Origin: Knoellia subterranea KCTC 19937
GTDB lineage: Bacteria > Actinomycetota > Actinomycetes > Actinomycetales > Dermatophilaceae
DNA: 64,000 nt
Direction: 5' to 3'
Assembly (NCBI RefSeq): GCF_000768685.1
Contig: NZ_AVPK01000003.1
Location: 124,001-188,000, forward strand
Of the stretch, positions 32,860-42,677 are shown piece by piece (the stretch's first letter is position 1; each line of letters starts with the position of its first letter). Under the pieces are notes generated by a model, which did no database searches, was not told the origin of the DNA, and was given only the letters and a program-made list of their open reading frames with translations. The translations under genes and the position numbers were made by a program.

Positions 32860-33821
32860 TCAGTTATCGCATCGCCGAGAAGGACCTGACCGCTGCGACG
32901 TTCGGTGTGTCGGCGCTCAGCGAGACGACCCTGTCGCTGCGTGCGATCTGGCGACCGGAGGTCTATCCGCACATGTCGACGTGGCGTCGCGCGATCGAGC
33001 CCCGACTCGCGCGACTCGACCTCGAACTCCTGTTGGGGCTCGTCGCTCCGGACTACTCGACGCCCGAGTTCCTCAACCCGCGGCCGGTCTCTGCCTCGAC
33101 CGACTTCGACGAGGAGCTGCGGACCGTTGCAGCGCTGCCGCTCCGGGTCGTCGACCGCGACCTCGACGACCTCTATCCCTCTGGCCGACCGTCGGCTCTG
33201 GTCGGCCCCACCGCGCGCGTGCTGGATCGGATCGTGCGGGTGCTCGAGGAGTACTGGCGGCTCTGCGTCCGGCCCTGGTGGTCGCCGCTGCACGCCAACC
33301 TCGCCGGGGACATCACCATGCGGGCCGTAACGAGTGCCCGGGTCGGTCTGCGGCCGATGCTCACCGGGCTGAGTCCGGCGCTGACGTTCGACGCCAAGGA
33401 GATCCACGCGTGGAACCCCAGTGGGCCGGCCTTCGTGGCGGACGCCCGCGGTCGGGGGCTGGTCTTCGTGCCGACGCACTTCACGCCACACGCGTCGTAC
33501 CCCTTCAACGCCGAGACGCCGCCCTACATCCTCTATCCGGCCATAGGGCGTGGTCGGCTCGCGCTGCCGTCCCCGGCTCCCGAGCGGGCGGTGCGGTTGC
33601 TCGGGGCGACCCGCGCGACGTTGCTCGCCAACCTGCGCGAGCCCATGTCGAGCACGACACTCGCCGCCCGCCGGCAGATCAGCGTGTCGGCCGCCAACCA
33701 GCAGCTTCGCTGGCTGCGGGACGTGGGTCTCGTGACGAGCATCCGGGACGGGAGGTCCCTGCTCTATTTCCGCACGTCCGCAGCCGAAGCGATCCTCGGC
33801 GACCTCGATTCGCCGACCTGA
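32856..33821 (+). CDS. ArsR-like HTH regulator (DUF5937-like N-terminus)
   Basis: A 321-residue probable transcription regulator. The N-terminal about 235 residues form an uncharacterised domain with SETTLSLRAIWRPEVYP, VRPWWSPLHANLAGDITMRA and a late HASYPFNAETPPYILYP. The C-terminus (about 240-320) is a winged helix: RATLLANLREPMSSTTLAARRQISVSAANQQLRWLRDVGLV, then a SIRDGRSLLYFRTS wing. No metal-binding cysteines are seen. It overlaps tilS by GTGA and lies before hpt, where this gene cluster normally has nothing. Two hairpins follow. Target genes unknown. Confidence 0.75.
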   Translation: MISYRIAEKDLTAATFGVSALSETTLSLRAIWRPEVYPHMSTWRRAIEPRLARLDLELLLGLVAPDYSTPEFLNPRPVSASTDFDEELRTVAALPLRVVDRDLDDLYPSGRPSALVGPTARVLDRIVRVLEEYWRLCVRPWWSPLHANLAGDITMRAVTSARVGLRPMLTGLSPALTFDAKEIHAWNPSGPAFVADARGRGLVFVPTHFTPHASYPFNAETPPYILYPAIGRGRLALPSPAPERAVRLLGATRATLLANLREPMSSTTLAARRQISVSAANQQLRWLRDVGLVTSIRDGRSLLYFRTSAAEAILGDLDSPT

Positions 33822-33842
33822 ACGCCCCTCTTCGCCCAGGTC

Positions 33843-33887
33843 GGCGCTGGAGGCGCTGGGCGTGGACCAGCCTCCACGGCCAGCGCC
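33843..33887 (+). terminator. Hairpin after the HTH regulator
   Basis: GGCGCTGG (33843-33850) pairs with 33880-33887, enclosing an inner stem CGTGGA/TCCACG; probable first part of a double terminator. Confidence 0.6.
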
Positions 33888-33894
33888 ACTCAAG

Positions 33895-33927
33895 GCCAAT
33901 GATGAAGTGGATGCCTTCATCATTGGC
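33895..33927 (+). terminator. Hairpin upstream of hpt
   Basis: A 13-bp perfect stem GCCAATGATGAAG with a 7-base loop. It separates the tilS/regulator unit from hpt and is less GC-rich than its surroundings. Confidence 0.75.
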
Positions 33928-34060
33928 GGTGGAGGCGGGCGTGATCCGGGGCCCGGTCCGGGGCTGCGCCCGACGCCCCGACTGTCCGCACCGGGGCCGC
34001 GTCCGGTTGACTAGGACCCGACCACATCGGAACGACCACGAACGACCAGGAGAGTGCACC

Positions 34061-34612
34061 GTGGACGCTGCCCACATGGGGGCCGATCTCGAGCGGGTCC
34101 TCGTCACCGAGGACGAGATCCAGGCCAAGCTCGCCGAGCTCGCCGAGGAGATCGCTCAGGAGTATGCCGGCAAGGACGTCCTCCTCGTCGGCGTCCTCAA
34201 GGGGGCCGTGATGGTCATGGCCGACCTCATGCGGGCCCTGCCGATCACCGCGCCCGTCGACTGGATGGCGGTGTCGTCCTACGGCTCGGGCACCAAGAGC
34301 TCCGGCGTCGTCCGCATCCTCAAGGACCTCGACGTCGACATCTCCGGCAAGCACGTGCTCATCGTCGAGGACATCGTCGATTCCGGCCTGACCCTGTCGT
34401 GGATCAAGGCCAACCTCGAGTCGCGCAACCCCGCCTCGGTCGAGATCGTCACGCTGCTGCGCAAGCCCGAGGCCGCCAAGGTCGAGGTCGACGTCAAGTG
34501 GGTCGGCTTCGACATCCCCAACGAGTTCGTCGTCGGCTACGGCCTCGACTACGCCGAGCAGTACCGCGGGCTGCGCCAGGTCGGCACCCTCGCCCCCCAC
34601 GTCTACAGCTGA
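34061..34612 (+). CDS. hpt: Hypoxanthine phosphoribosyltransferase
   Basis: Purine salvage: makes IMP or GMP from hypoxanthine or guanine and PRPP. It has 183 residues. The PRPP-binding motif is VLIVEDIVDSGLTLSW, the flexible loop SSYGSGTKSSG is preceded by DWMAV, and the C-terminal purine-binding block is KWVGFDIPNEFVVGYGLDYAEQYR. GTG at 34061 is chosen because AGGAG lies 8 bases before it; ATG at 34076 is an alternative. The frame is open far upstream but without coding signal. ftsH follows after a very long hairpin. Confidence 0.94.
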   Translation: MDAAHMGADLERVLVTEDEIQAKLAELAEEIAQEYAGKDVLLVGVLKGAVMVMADLMRALPITAPVDWMAVSSYGSGTKSSGVVRILKDLDVDISGKHVLIVEDIVDSGLTLSWIKANLESRNPASVEIVTLLRKPEAAKVEVDVKWVGFDIPNEFVVGYGLDYAEQYRGLRQVGTLAPHVYS

Positions 34613-34619
34613 CCCGGAT

Positions 34620-34694
34620 CGACTTCTTGCCCCGTTGGGACACCGTCCGGGGCGCGGAGCGCCCGCTCCCGTGTCCCAACGGGGCAAGAAGTCG
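34620..34694. terminator. 24-bp perfect hairpin between hpt and ftsH
   Basis: 34620-34643 (begins CGACTTCTTGCCCCG) is fully complementary to 34671-34694, with a 27-base loop that holds a further small GC hairpin (GGGCGC/GCGCCC). It begins 8 bases after the hpt stop. It should uncouple hpt from ftsH. The remaining 34695-34873 should hold the ftsH promoter; I could not define it. Confidence 0.85.
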
Positions 34695-34873
34695 CAGGTG
34701 AGTCGGCCACGGGCGCGGAACACACGGCATACATCGGTCGTTGTTCGGTCGGACGCACCCCTCAGCCGCCGCGTTGTCACGGGTAGCGTGTACCCCTAGA
34801 CCTGTGGCGCGCGAGCGTGCACGGATGAGCTCGTTGATCAGGAGGACGTGGGCTGCGGCCCTCGACACATTTC

Positions 34874-36997
34874 ATGGATGCCAAGCGCGTGTTCAAGACC
34901 CCGTTGTTCTGGGTCCTTGCCGTCATCGCCATCACCGTGGTGATGTTCTCGTTCGGTGGGGACGGGGGCTACGCGACGATCGACACGGCCAAGGCCGAGA
35001 AGCTCATCGCCGAGAAGAAGGTCGACAAGGCCGAGTTCACGAGTGACAACGTCCTCAACCTCGACCTCAAGAAGGGCTCCGAGTTCAGCGACAAGGCGGC
35101 CAACATCTCCGGCGCCGACAAGGTGCGCGCTGAGTTCGTCGACGCCCGCGCCGAGTCCCTCGTCCAGCTGGTCAAGGCCAACGAGCCGCCCCAGGGCTAC
35201 AACGACAAGCGCGAGACCCAGAACCCGTTCTGGACGCTCCTCATCAGCATCTTCCCGATCCTGCTGCTCGTCGGTCTCTTCTGGTTCATGATGAGCCAGG
35301 CCCAGGGCGGTGGCTCGCGGGTCATGCAGTTCGGCAAGTCCAAGGCCAAGCTCGCCACCAAGGACACGCCGAAGGTCACCTTCGACGACGTGGCCGGTGC
35401 CGACGAGGCCGTGCAGGAGCTCCACGAGATCAAGGAGTTCCTCTCCGACCCCGCCAAGTTCCTCGCTGTCGGCGCCAAGATCCCCAAGGGCGTCCTGCTC
35501 TACGGTCCGCCCGGAACCGGCAAGACCCTCCTCGCGCGCGCCGTCGCCGGCGAGGCCGGGGTGCCGTTCTACTCGATCTCGGGTTCGGACTTCGTCGAGA
35601 TGTTCGTCGGTGTCGGTGCCTCGCGTGTCCGTGACCTCTTCGAGCAGGCCAAGGCCAACGCCCCCGCCATCGTCTTCGTCGACGAGATCGACGCCGTCGG
35701 TCGTCACCGTGGTGCCGGGCTCGGCGGTGGCCACGACGAGCGCGAGCAGACGCTCAACCAGCTCCTCGTCGAGATGGACGGCTTCGACGTCAAGACCAAC
35801 GTCATCCTCATCGCGGCGACCAACCGCCCCGACATCCTCGACCCGGCGCTCCTGCGCCCGGGACGTTTCGACCGCCAGATCGCGGTCGAGGCGCCCGACA
35901 TGCTCGGCCGCCACCGCATCCTCGAGGTGCACTCGCAGGGCAAGCCGATGGCTGCTGGTGTCGACCTGCTCGCCGTGGCTCGGCGCACCCCTGGCTTCAC
36001 GGGTGCCGACCTCGCCAACGTCCTCAACGAGGCCGCACTCCTCACGGCCCGCTCCGACAAGAAGCTCATCGACGACGCGACCCTCGACGAGGCCATCGAC
36101 CGCGTCATCGCCGGTCCGCAGAAGAAGACGCGGATCATGTCGGCCAAGGAGCGCAAGATCACCGCGTACCACGAGGGCGGGCACGCGCTCGTCGCCGCTG
36201 CGATGAACCACACCGACCCGGTCACCAAGGTGACGATCCTGCCGCGTGGTCGCGCCCTCGGCTACACGATGGTCATGCCGGTCGACGACAAGTACTCGAC
36301 GACTCGCAACGAGATCCTCGACCAGCTCGCGTACGCCCTCGGTGGCCGCGTCGCGGAGGAGATCATCTTCCACGACCCGACGACGGGTGCTGCCAACGAC
36401 ATCGAGAAGGCCACCGCCATGGCCCGCAAGATGGTCACCGAATACGGCATGAGTGAGCGCGTCGGCGCCATCAAGCTCGGCCAGAGCCAGGGCGAGGTCT
36501 TCCTCGGCCGCGACATGGGCCACCAGCGCGACTACTCCGAGCACGTCGCCGGGATCGTCGACACCGAGGTGCGCAACCTCATCGAGGCCGCGCACGACGA
36601 GGCGTGGCACGTCATCAACGACAACCGCCACATCCTCGACAACCTCGTCCTCGAGCTCCTCGAGAAGGAGACACTCAACCAGGCCGAGATCGCCAAGGTC
36701 TTCGAGGGCATCGTCAAGCGCCCGCTGCGCCCGACCTGGCTCTCGAGCGAGCACCGCGGCATCAGCGACCAGCCGCCGGTCCTCACCCCTGCCGAGAAGG
36801 CCGCCCTCAATGGCCACGACCCGTCGGGTGCGCCCGCCGGTGAGCACGCCACCCAGGGTGACCCGGTGACGGTCGCGGCGATCGACAAGGCCGCCTCCGA
36901 CGGAGCCCACCCGGCCGCCGAGGCCGTGGCCGAGCACCCGCCGACCCAGGTCATCGAGCGTCCCGACGGTCAGCCCGTCGACCCGGAAGGCCACTGA
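34874..36997 (+). CDS. ftsH: ATP-dependent zinc metalloprotease FtsH
   Basis: Membrane AAA+ protease that degrades unassembled or damaged membrane proteins and selected regulators. It has 707 residues: TM1 (about 9-27), an extracytoplasmic domain, TM2 (about 118-140), the AAA domain with Walker A GPPGTGKT (211-218), Walker [16 protein letters not shown] and [23 protein letters not shown], and the zinc site HEGGH (433-437). The Pro/Ala-rich C-terminal tail of about 80 residues is typical of actinobacteria. No clear Shine-Dalgarno precedes the ATG. folE begins 4 bases after its stop. Confidence 0.97.
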   Translation: MDAKRVFKTPLFWVLAVIAITVVMFSFGGDGGYATIDTAKAEKLIAEKKVDKAEFTSDNVLNLDLKKGSEFSDKAANISGADKVRAEFVDARAESLVQLVKANEPPQGYNDKRETQNPFWTLLISIFPILLLVGLFWFMMSQAQGGGSRVMQFGKSKAKLATKDTPKVTFDDVAGADEAVQELHEIKEFLSDPAKFLAVGAKIPKGVLLYGPPGTGKTLLARAVAGEAGVPFYSISGSDFVEMFVGVGASRVRDLFEQAKANAPAIVFVDEIDAVGRHRGAGLGGGHDEREQTLNQLLVEMDGFDVKTNVILIAATNRPDILDPALLRPGRFDRQIAVEAPDMLGRHRILEVHSQGKPMAAGVDLLAVARRTPGFTGADLANVLNEAALLTARSDKKLIDDATLDEAIDRVIAGPQKKTRIMSAKERKITAYHEGGHALVAAAMNHTDPVTKVTILPRGRALGYTMVMPVDDKYSTTRNEILDQLAYALGGRVAEEIIFHDPTTGAANDIEKATAMARKMVTEYGMSERVGAIKLGQSQGEVFLGRDMGHQRDYSEHVAGIVDTEVRNLIEAAHDEAWHVINDNRHILDNLVLELLEKETLNQAEIAKVFEGIVKRPLRPTWLSSEHRGISDQPPVLTPAEKAALNGHDPSGAPAGEHATQGDPVTVAAIDKAASDGAHPAAEAVAEHPPTQVIERPDGQPVDPEGH

Positions 36998-37001
36998 GAC
37001 C

Positions 37002-37625
37002 GTGACCGAGTCCCCGGACCTCAAGGACGACGAGGGCGACGCCCTTCCCCCGAGGCAGGTTGACCACGAGCGTGCTCGCGCGGCCATCCGTGAGTACCTC
37101 TTCGCCATCGGTGAGGACCCGGACCGCGAGGGCCTGCGTGACACTCCGGACCGCGTCGCGCGTGCGGCAACGCAGTTGTATGCCGGCCTGTCCCAGTCCC
37201 CGGAAGACGTCCTGTCCGCGCGGTTCTCGATCGACCACGAAGAGCTGATCATCGTGCGCGACATCGAGATCTTCTCGACCTGTGAGCACCACCTGCTGCC
37301 CTTCCACGGGGTGGCGCACGTCGGCTACATCCCGGCACCCGACGGCACCGTGACGGGCTTGTCCAAGCTGGCCCGACTCGTCGACGTCTTCGCCCGCCGG
37401 CCGCAGGTGCAGGAGCGCATCACGACCCAGGTCGCCGACGCGCTCGTCACGCACCTCGGAGTGCAGGGGGTCATCGTCGTCGTCGAGGCGGAGCACCTGT
37501 GCATGTCGATGCGCGGCGTGCACAAGCCGGGATCGCGCACGATCACGTCAGCGGTCCGGGGACAGTTGCGCGACCCCGCCACTCGCGCCGAGGCGATGTC
37601 GCTCCTGCTCGGCGGCAAGCGCTGA
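37002..37625 (+). CDS. folE: GTP cyclohydrolase I
   Basis: First step of folate synthesis, GTP to dihydroneopterin triphosphate. It has 207 residues. The zinc and catalytic residues are seen in [22 protein letters not shown] and [19 protein letters not shown], and [20 protein letters not shown] is the family core. An acidic N-terminal extension of about 20 residues is present. The GTG start lies 4 bases after ftsH; folP begins 11 bases after it, so ftsH-folE-folP-folBK is one operon. Confidence 0.96.
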   Translation: MTESPDLKDDEGDALPPRQVDHERARAAIREYLFAIGEDPDREGLRDTPDRVARAATQLYAGLSQSPEDVLSARFSIDHEELIIVRDIEIFSTCEHHLLPFHGVAHVGYIPAPDGTVTGLSKLARLVDVFARRPQVQERITTQVADALVTHLGVQGVIVVVEAEHLCMSMRGVHKPGSRTITSAVRGQLRDPATRAEAMSLLLGGKR

Positions 37626-37636
37626 CCGGCTCCGCC

Positions 37637-38503
37637 GTGAGGACCCCTTCGCTGCCCCTGACGCTCGCGCCCCGCCGCCGACCGCTCGTCATGGGCGTCG
37701 TCAACGTCACGCCCGACTCGTTCAGTGACGGCGGCGAGTGGTTCGAGCCGGAGGCCGCCATCGCGCACGGTCGCGAGCTCCTGGCCGCGGGTGCGGATCT
37801 CATCGACGTCGGGGGAGAGTCCACCCGCCCCGGCGCCGAACGGCCTCCGGTCGAGGAGGAGTTGCGCCGGGTCGTGCCGGTCGTGCGTGCGCTGGCCGCC
37901 GAAGGGGCTGCGGTCTCCATCGACACCATGAGGGCCTCGGTTGCCGGTGCCGCTCTCGAGGCCGGCGCCGCGCTCGTCAACGACGTCAGCGGAGGCCTCG
38001 CGGACGGTGAGATGGCAGCGCTCGTGGCGCAGGCCGGCATACCCTTCATCGTCATGCACTGGCGCGGGCACTCGACCGACATGCAGTCGCGAGCGGTCTA
38101 CGAGGACGTCGTCGTGGACGTGTGCCGTGAGCTCGCCGAGCGCGTGGAAGCGCTGCAGGAGAGCGGAGTTCGTCGCGAACAGATCGTCCTCGACCCGGGG
38201 TTCGGGTTCGCCAAGACTGCTGAGCACAACTGGGCCCTCCTCGAACGACTCGACGCAGTGGCAGCGCTGGGCTTCCCCGTCCTCGTCGGCACGTCACGCA
38301 AGACGTTCCTCGGTCGCCTGGGGCGCCCCGACGGCGCGGATCCCAGCCCGCCCACCGAGCGCGACCTCGCCACGGCGATCACGTCGTTCCACGCGGCACA
38401 CAACGGGGCGTGGGCGGTGCGCGTTCACGACGTACCGTCGACGATTCAGGCTCTCGACGTCGCGGACGCCTTGTTCCGCGGCGACAGCAAGGAGAACGCA
38501 TGA
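37637..38503 (+). CDS. folP: Dihydropteroate synthase
   Basis: Joins p-aminobenzoate to the pterin pyrophosphate; target of sulfonamides. It has 288 residues in a TIM barrel. Signatures: MGVVNVTPDSFSDGG, IDVGGESTRPGAERPP, ALVNDVSGG, DPGFGFAKTAEHN and VLVGTSRKTFLGRLG. The GTG start at 37637 is near the folE stop; the frame is open further back within folE. It overlaps folBK by ATGA. The Ile of QAGIPFIVMH uses the rare ATA codon within GGCATACC. Confidence 0.95.
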   Translation: MRTPSLPLTLAPRRRPLVMGVVNVTPDSFSDGGEWFEPEAAIAHGRELLAAGADLIDVGGESTRPGAERPPVEEELRRVVPVVRALAAEGAAVSIDTMRASVAGAALEAGAALVNDVSGGLADGEMAALVAQAGIPFIVMHWRGHSTDMQSRAVYEDVVVDVCRELAERVEALQESGVRREQIVLDPGFGFAKTAEHNWALLERLDAVAALGFPVLVGTSRKTFLGRLGRPDGADPSPPTERDLATAITSFHAAHNGAWAVRVHDVPSTIQALDVADALFRGDSKENA

Positions 38504-39384
38504 GCGACCGGATCGCCCTCAAGGGCATCTCTGCCAAGGGCTTCCACGGCGTGCTCGACTTCGAGAAGCGCGACGGCCAGACGTTCGTCGTCGATGTGGA
38601 GATGGAGGTCGATCTCGCCCCGGCCGGTGCGAGCGACGACCTCGTCGACACGGTCAACTACGCCGAGGTCGCCGGTGACGTCGTCGACCTCATCCAGGGC
38701 GCGTCGCTCGACCTCATCGAGGCCCTCGCCGACCAGATCGCGGCCAAGGTGCTGACCCGCCCTCTCGTCGAGGCCGTGGCCGTGACCGTGCACAAGCCGC
38801 AGGCACCCGTCGGGCACCCCTTCACCGATGTGGCCGTCACCGTCGAACGAGTGCGCGAGACTCCGGTCGTGATCGCTGTCGGATCCAACATGGGCGACTC
38901 GCTCGAGACGATCCAGAACGCCGTGGGGGCCTTGTGGCTGGCGCTGGAGCTCAAGGCCGCCTCGCGCGTCTACGAGACCGCACCTGTGGGTGGCCCGGCT
39001 CAGGCGGCCTATCTCAACGCGGTGCTCGTCGGCACGACGTCGATGTCGCCGCAGCGGCTGCTCCGCACGATGCAGGACATCGAGCTGGAGCACGGCCGAG
39101 TCCGCAAGGAGCGGTGGGGACCGCGCACCCTCGACCTCGACCTCATCCAGTACGGCGACCCCGTGTTCGACACCGACGTCCGCATGGAGACCGAGGCCCT
39201 CACGCTGCCCCATCCGCGAGCTCACGAGCGGGCGTTCGTCCTCGTGCCGTGGGCCGACGCCGACCCCGAGGCTGCCCTGCGCGTCGACGGTGAGGTGCGC
39301 CGCGTTGCCGAGCTCGCCGCTGAGCTGGGCACGTCCGGCGTCACGCTCGGTCCCGACGTCGACCTGATGGAGGACGGCTGGTGA
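38500..39384 (+). CDS. Bifunctional dihydroneopterin aldolase / HPPK
   Basis: A 294-residue fusion of FolB and FolK, which carry out consecutive steps. Residues about 1-118 are the aldolase (ISAKGFHGVLDFEKRDGQTFVVDVEM, with the catalytic region DTVNYAEVA and LIEALADQIA). Residues about 122-290 are the pyrophosphokinase (VIAVGSNMGDSLETIQNAV, YLNAVLVG, ELEHGRVRKERWGPRTLDLDLI, LTLPHPRAHERAFVLVPW). The fusion occurs in other Micrococcales. It overlaps folP by ATGA and is followed after 7 bases by the DUF3180 gene, completing the folate operon. Confidence 0.95.
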   Translation: MSDRIALKGISAKGFHGVLDFEKRDGQTFVVDVEMEVDLAPAGASDDLVDTVNYAEVAGDVVDLIQGASLDLIEALADQIAAKVLTRPLVEAVAVTVHKPQAPVGHPFTDVAVTVERVRETPVVIAVGSNMGDSLETIQNAVGALWLALELKAASRVYETAPVGGPAQAAYLNAVLVGTTSMSPQRLLRTMQDIELEHGRVRKERWGPRTLDLDLIQYGDPVFDTDVRMETEALTLPHPRAHERAFVLVPWADADPEAALRVDGEVRRVAELAAELGTSGVTLGPDVDLMEDGW

Positions 39385-39391
39385 GTCGGCA

Positions 39392-39853
39392 GTGAACGGC
39401 CACGGTGTGCGCGCCCGCTCCGCCCTGCTCCTCGGTCTCGTCGTCGGCCTCGCGTCCTGGCTGATCTGGCACCTCATCACCCGTGAAGGCACGCTCGTTC
39501 CGCGTCCGTCGTGGCTCGCCGCGGTGCTGCTCGTGGCCATGGCGGCGTTCGTCGTCGGGTTCGCGTGGCCGGTTCGGTCCTATCTCGCGGGCCGCTCGAC
39601 GAAGCGGCTCGATCCGTTGCGGGCGGCGCGCGTCGCCGTGCTCGCGCAGGCGGCGACCCTCACCGGTGCGGCGGCAAGCGGTTGGTATGCCGGTCAGCTG
39701 GCTGTCGTCGCCACGGGACTCGAGCTCGTGGCCAACGAGGCGCGGCTCTGGCGACTGGCCATCATGGTCGGGGCGGGGTTGCTGCTCGGCATCGCGGGAC
39801 TCGTCGCCCAGCACTGGTGCCGCGTCGACCCCCGCGACTCCAACGACGACTGA
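39392..39853 (+). CDS. DUF3180 membrane protein
   Basis: A 153-residue membrane protein with about four hydrophobic helices (residues about 10-28, 42-60, 82-100 and 120-142). It belongs to the DUF3180 family, which in actinobacteria nearly always follows the folK gene, as here. No motif suggests an enzymatic role; its conserved position hints at a link with folate or membrane physiology but this is unproven. The GTG start lies 7 bases after the folBK stop. Confidence 0.85.
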   Translation: MNGHGVRARSALLLGLVVGLASWLIWHLITREGTLVPRPSWLAAVLLVAMAAFVVGFAWPVRSYLAGRSTKRLDPLRAARVAVLAQAATLTGAAASGWYAGQLAVVATGLELVANEARLWRLAIMVGAGLLLGIAGLVAQHWCRVDPRDSNDD

Positions 39854-39873
39854 GCGCACACCCCTCGGTCGGG

Positions 39874-41055
39874 CTACTTGTCGACGTCGCCGACGACGAA
39901 GAACGTCGAGCCGAGTATGGCGACCATGTCGGACACGAGCGTGCCCGGCAGCAGCTCGGTCAGCACCTGCACGTTGTTGAACGAGGCCGAGCGCAGCTTG
40001 AGGCGCCACGGTGTCTTCTCGCCTCGCGAAACCAGGAAATAGCCGTTGAAGCCGAGCGGGTTCTCGGTCGCGACATAGGTCTCGCCCTCGGGGACCTTGA
40101 GCACCTTGGGCAGGCGCTGGTTCACCGGCCCGGCCGCCAGTCCGGCGAGCACCGACAGGCAGTGCTCGACAAGGTCGAGGCTGACGTGAACCTGTTCGAG
40201 CAGCACCTCGAGCCGGGCGAGGCAGTCGCCCTCGGTGCGGGTCACGACCCGGCCGGGTCCATCGGGTCCGAACAGGCCGGCATACGCGAGATACGGCGCA
40301 TCGCGCCGCAGGTCGACGTCGAGACCAGAGGCGCGCGCGATCGGTCCCGAGACGCCATAGGCCTGCGCGGTCGCCGGGTCGAGCACGCCGACTCCGCGGG
40401 TGCGGGCCACGAGGATCTCGTTGCCGACGATCATCGATTCGAGGTCGGGGAGCCTGCGACGGACGGCCTGGACGGCGTCGTCGACGCGTCCGAGCCACCC
40501 CGCCGGCACGTCCTCCTTGAGGCCGCCGACCCGGTTGAACATGTAGTGCATCCGCCCCCCGGACGCCTCCTCCATGACCGCCTGGAGCTCCTCGCGCTCG
40601 CGGAACGCATAGAACACGGGCGTGATCGCGCCGAGCTCAAGGGGGTAGGACCCGAGGAACATCAGGTGCGACAGGACGCGGTTGAGCTCGGCGAGCATCG
40701 TTCGCAGCCACACGGCGCGCTCGGGCACCTCCATGCCGAGCATCTCCTCGACGGCCAGCACGACCCCCAGTTCGTTGCCGAATGCACTGAGCCAGTCGTG
40801 TCGGTTCGCCAGGACGATGATCTGGCGGTAGTCGCGCACCTCGAAGAGCTTCTCCGCGCCACGGTGCATGTAGCCGATGATCGGTTCGGCATGCACGATG
40901 CGTTCGCCGTCGAGGGTCAGGCGCAGGCGCAGCACGCCGTGAGTCGCCGGGTGCTGCGGGCCGATGTTGAGGACCATGTCGGCCGTCGCGAGGCCACCCG
41001 CGCCGACCGCGACAGTGCTCGTCTGCAGCGGCGTCTGCGTCGTCGGCTCAGGCAT
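39874..41055 (-). CDS. Isolated NuoD paralogue (complex I 49-kDa subunit-like)
   Basis: A 393-residue homologue of the NuoD/49-kDa subunit of NADH-quinone oxidoreductase, outside any nuo operon. It has [18 protein letters not shown] (His39 matches quinone-site His59 of the bovine subunit), [16 protein letters not shown] (Arg65 matches bovine Arg85) and the C-terminal [24 protein letters not shown]. By ungapped alignment from HRG, the quinone-binding Tyr108 is Trp88 here (NRHDWLS). Its start overlaps the end of a methyltransferase gene by 8 bases. It may be an alternative or quinone-inactive 49-kDa subunit. Confidence 0.9.
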   Translation of the reverse strand: MPEPTTQTPLQTSTVAVGAGGLATADMVLNIGPQHPATHGVLRLRLTLDGERIVHAEPIIGYMHRGAEKLFEVRDYRQIIVLANRHDWLSAFGNELGVVLAVEEMLGMEVPERAVWLRTMLAELNRVLSHLMFLGSYPLELGAITPVFYAFREREELQAVMEEASGGRMHYMFNRVGGLKEDVPAGWLGRVDDAVQAVRRRLPDLESMIVGNEILVARTRGVGVLDPATAQAYGVSGPIARASGLDVDLRRDAPYLAYAGLFGPDGPGRVVTRTEGDCLARLEVLLEQVHVSLDLVEHCLSVLAGLAAGPVNQRLPKVLKVPEGETYVATENPLGFNGYFLVSRGEKTPWRLKLRSASFNNVQVLTELLPGTLVSDMVAILGSTFFVVGDVDK

Positions 41056-41998
41056 GGTCCCGAGTATGCCGCGTCATGGCCCAGTGGAAGCCGCCGAGTC
41101 CGTTCGGGTCGGTGAGCGCGGCAATCGCCGAGGTCCGCGCGAGGGCGTGCACGTATCCGAGCGGGTCGCTGCTGGCCCTCGCGTGCTCCGGCGTCGCGGC
41201 GGTGAGGCCCAGGCGGTGCAGCAGCTCCCGTTGCGTGACGACTTCGTCGGCGCCGAGCGAGTCCGTCGCGACGTGCGCGGTGAGGTCGTGGAGCCCGTCG
41301 GGTCGCGGGTGGGTCACCTGACCTTCCCGGTATGCCGTGAGCGTGCCGTGCGTGGGCCGCTCCAGTCTCGTGTGGCCGTAGTCCACGGCGATCGTGACGC
41401 CAGTTCGGTTGCGGGACACCAGTTCTCGCCAGGCGAGGTCACGAGAGAGCCCGACCTCGACGCGATCACCGGGGGTCGTCGTCGGCCACCAGGTGTCGGC
41501 CCACCCCTTGTCTGCTCCGCTGAGTTCGTCCCCGAGCGACTCGGTGCCTGCACCGTCCACGAGGACCTCGCGCAGGACGCCGTCGTCATCGACCTCCGCG
41601 ACTGTGCACGGGACGACATCGAGCCACTCGTGGGCAAGTACCACGGCGTCGAGGTCGCGCAACTCGTCCGGCACGCCCGTGCCACCGGGGGAGCGGACCC
41701 AGTCGATGGCACTCGGCAGGTGGTGTGGTCGTTCGACCACATCCACCCCGACGAGTTCGAGGTCGGGCCGGAGGTTGTGGAGGTGACCGAGGAGTTCGCC
41801 GCGGCCGCACGCGAAGTCGAGCACCCGGCATACGCCGGTTTCGTCGGCAAGGCGAGCCACTACCTCGGCGAGGACAGCGCCCAACGGTCCGTGGGCGGAC
41901 GTCGTGAAATGCCCCGCCGGACCCTCGTCCCGCCGATAGAAACCGGTCGGCCCATAGAGCGCGTCGAACCACGCGTCACGCCACGGTCGAGGACTCAC
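41048..41998 (-). CDS. SAM-dependent methyltransferase, possibly NDUFAF7/MidA-like
   Basis: A 316-residue class I methyltransferase. The SAM-binding motif is [18 protein letters not shown] (residues about 54-71), followed by [12 protein letters not shown] and the post-motif [14 protein letters not shown], a variant of the NE(L/F)LDALP block of NDUFAF7-like enzymes. [29 protein letters not shown] is also typical of that group (family YGHT/RGTLR region). Mitochondrial NDUFAF7 dimethylates an arginine of the complex I subunit NDUFS2. The overlapping downstream gene encodes the NuoD/NDUFS2 homologue, so it is the probable substrate. GTG start; weak ribosome binding site. Confidence 0.8.
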   Translation of the reverse strand: MSPRPWRDAWFDALYGPTGFYRRDEGPAGHFTTSAHGPLGAVLAEVVARLADETGVCRVLDFACGRGELLGHLHNLRPDLELVGVDVVERPHHLPSAIDWVRSPGGTGVPDELRDLDAVVLAHEWLDVVPCTVAEVDDDGVLREVLVDGAGTESLGDELSGADKGWADTWWPTTTPGDRVEVGLSRDLAWRELVSRNRTGVTIAVDYGHTRLERPTHGTLTAYREGQVTHPRPDGLHDLTAHVATDSLGADEVVTQRELLHRLGLTAATPEHARASSDPLGYVHALARTSAIAALTDPNGLGGFHWAMTRHTRDHA

Positions 41999-42061
41999 CC
42001 CCGCAACCTACGGCAGCAAAAGCGTTGGCCCGGACGGCGCCGCGCAGGCACACTCGATGCA

Positions 42062-42562
42062 GTGAGACCACTGACCGAGACCGAGATCCGCGACAGCTTC
42101 GTCAACGCCTCCAAGAGGGAGGTGGCTCAGGCGAGCCTGCCCGACCTCGAGAACCTGGACTGGGACTCGATCGAGTACCTCGGGTGGGTCGACGCCAAGC
42201 GTCCGCTCGGCTACGCGGTCGTCGACCTGGGAAGTGAGTTGCGCGGCGTCATCCTGCGCGCGGCACCCCCGCCCGCGGCACTGGGTGGACGGCGACGCAG
42301 CGCGATCTGCACGTGGTGCGAGGACCCGCTCGAGACCCAGGACGTCAGCCTCTATGTCGCCAAGAGGTCGGGTGCGGCGGGCCGCAAGGGTGACACCGTC
42401 GGGACGCTCATCTGCACGCAGTTCGTGTGCTCGAGCAACGTCCGTCGCAAGCCGACGTTCGCCGAGCTCGGGTCCAAGGACCCTGACGATCGCGAGATGT
42501 TCATCCTGCGCCGCATCGAGGGCCTCACGGAACGCGCCGCCAGGTTCGTCGCCTCCGTCTGA
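42062..42562 (+). CDS. FBP (FusB/EF-G-binding-like) zinc-finger protein
   Basis: A 166-residue protein whose C-terminal half matches the FBP_C zinc-binding domain related to FusB, the protein that frees EF-G from fusidic-acid-stalled ribosomes. Zinc ligands appear to be ICTWC and ICTQFVC in a treble-clef arrangement, with VSLYVAKRSGAAGRKGDTVGT between them. The N-terminal helix-rich part starts LTETEIRDSFVNASKREV. A role in translation factor binding is inferred. GTG start; divergent from the methyltransferase gene with 63 bases between them. Confidence 0.82.
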   Translation: MRPLTETEIRDSFVNASKREVAQASLPDLENLDWDSIEYLGWVDAKRPLGYAVVDLGSELRGVILRAAPPPAALGGRRRSAICTWCEDPLETQDVSLYVAKRSGAAGRKGDTVGTLICTQFVCSSNVRRKPTFAELGSKDPDDREMFILRRIEGLTERAARFVASV

Positions 42563-42576
42563 CCCCACCCCAACCC

Positions 42577-42626
42577 GCCTTGTGTGTATGAGACCACGCT
42601 CGGGCGTGGTCTCATACACACAAGGC
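42577..42626. terminator. 23-bp perfect hairpin, family with 43592-43637
   Basis: 42577-42599 (begins GCCTTGTGTGTATGAGACC) is complementary to 42604-42626, loop of 4 bases. A related but imperfect hairpin stands on the other side of the DUF559 gene. Confidence 0.85.
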
Positions 42627-42677
42627 AGGGCCTGTGGATGACCGGACGGGGCGCGGGCAAGATTTCGGCACGATGGG

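Noticed and set aside
32735-34060. A 625-residue frame ending in hpt
   Set aside because: Only the last 183 codons match the phosphoribosyltransferase. The upstream part overlaps the HTH regulator gene and two hairpins and has no family features.
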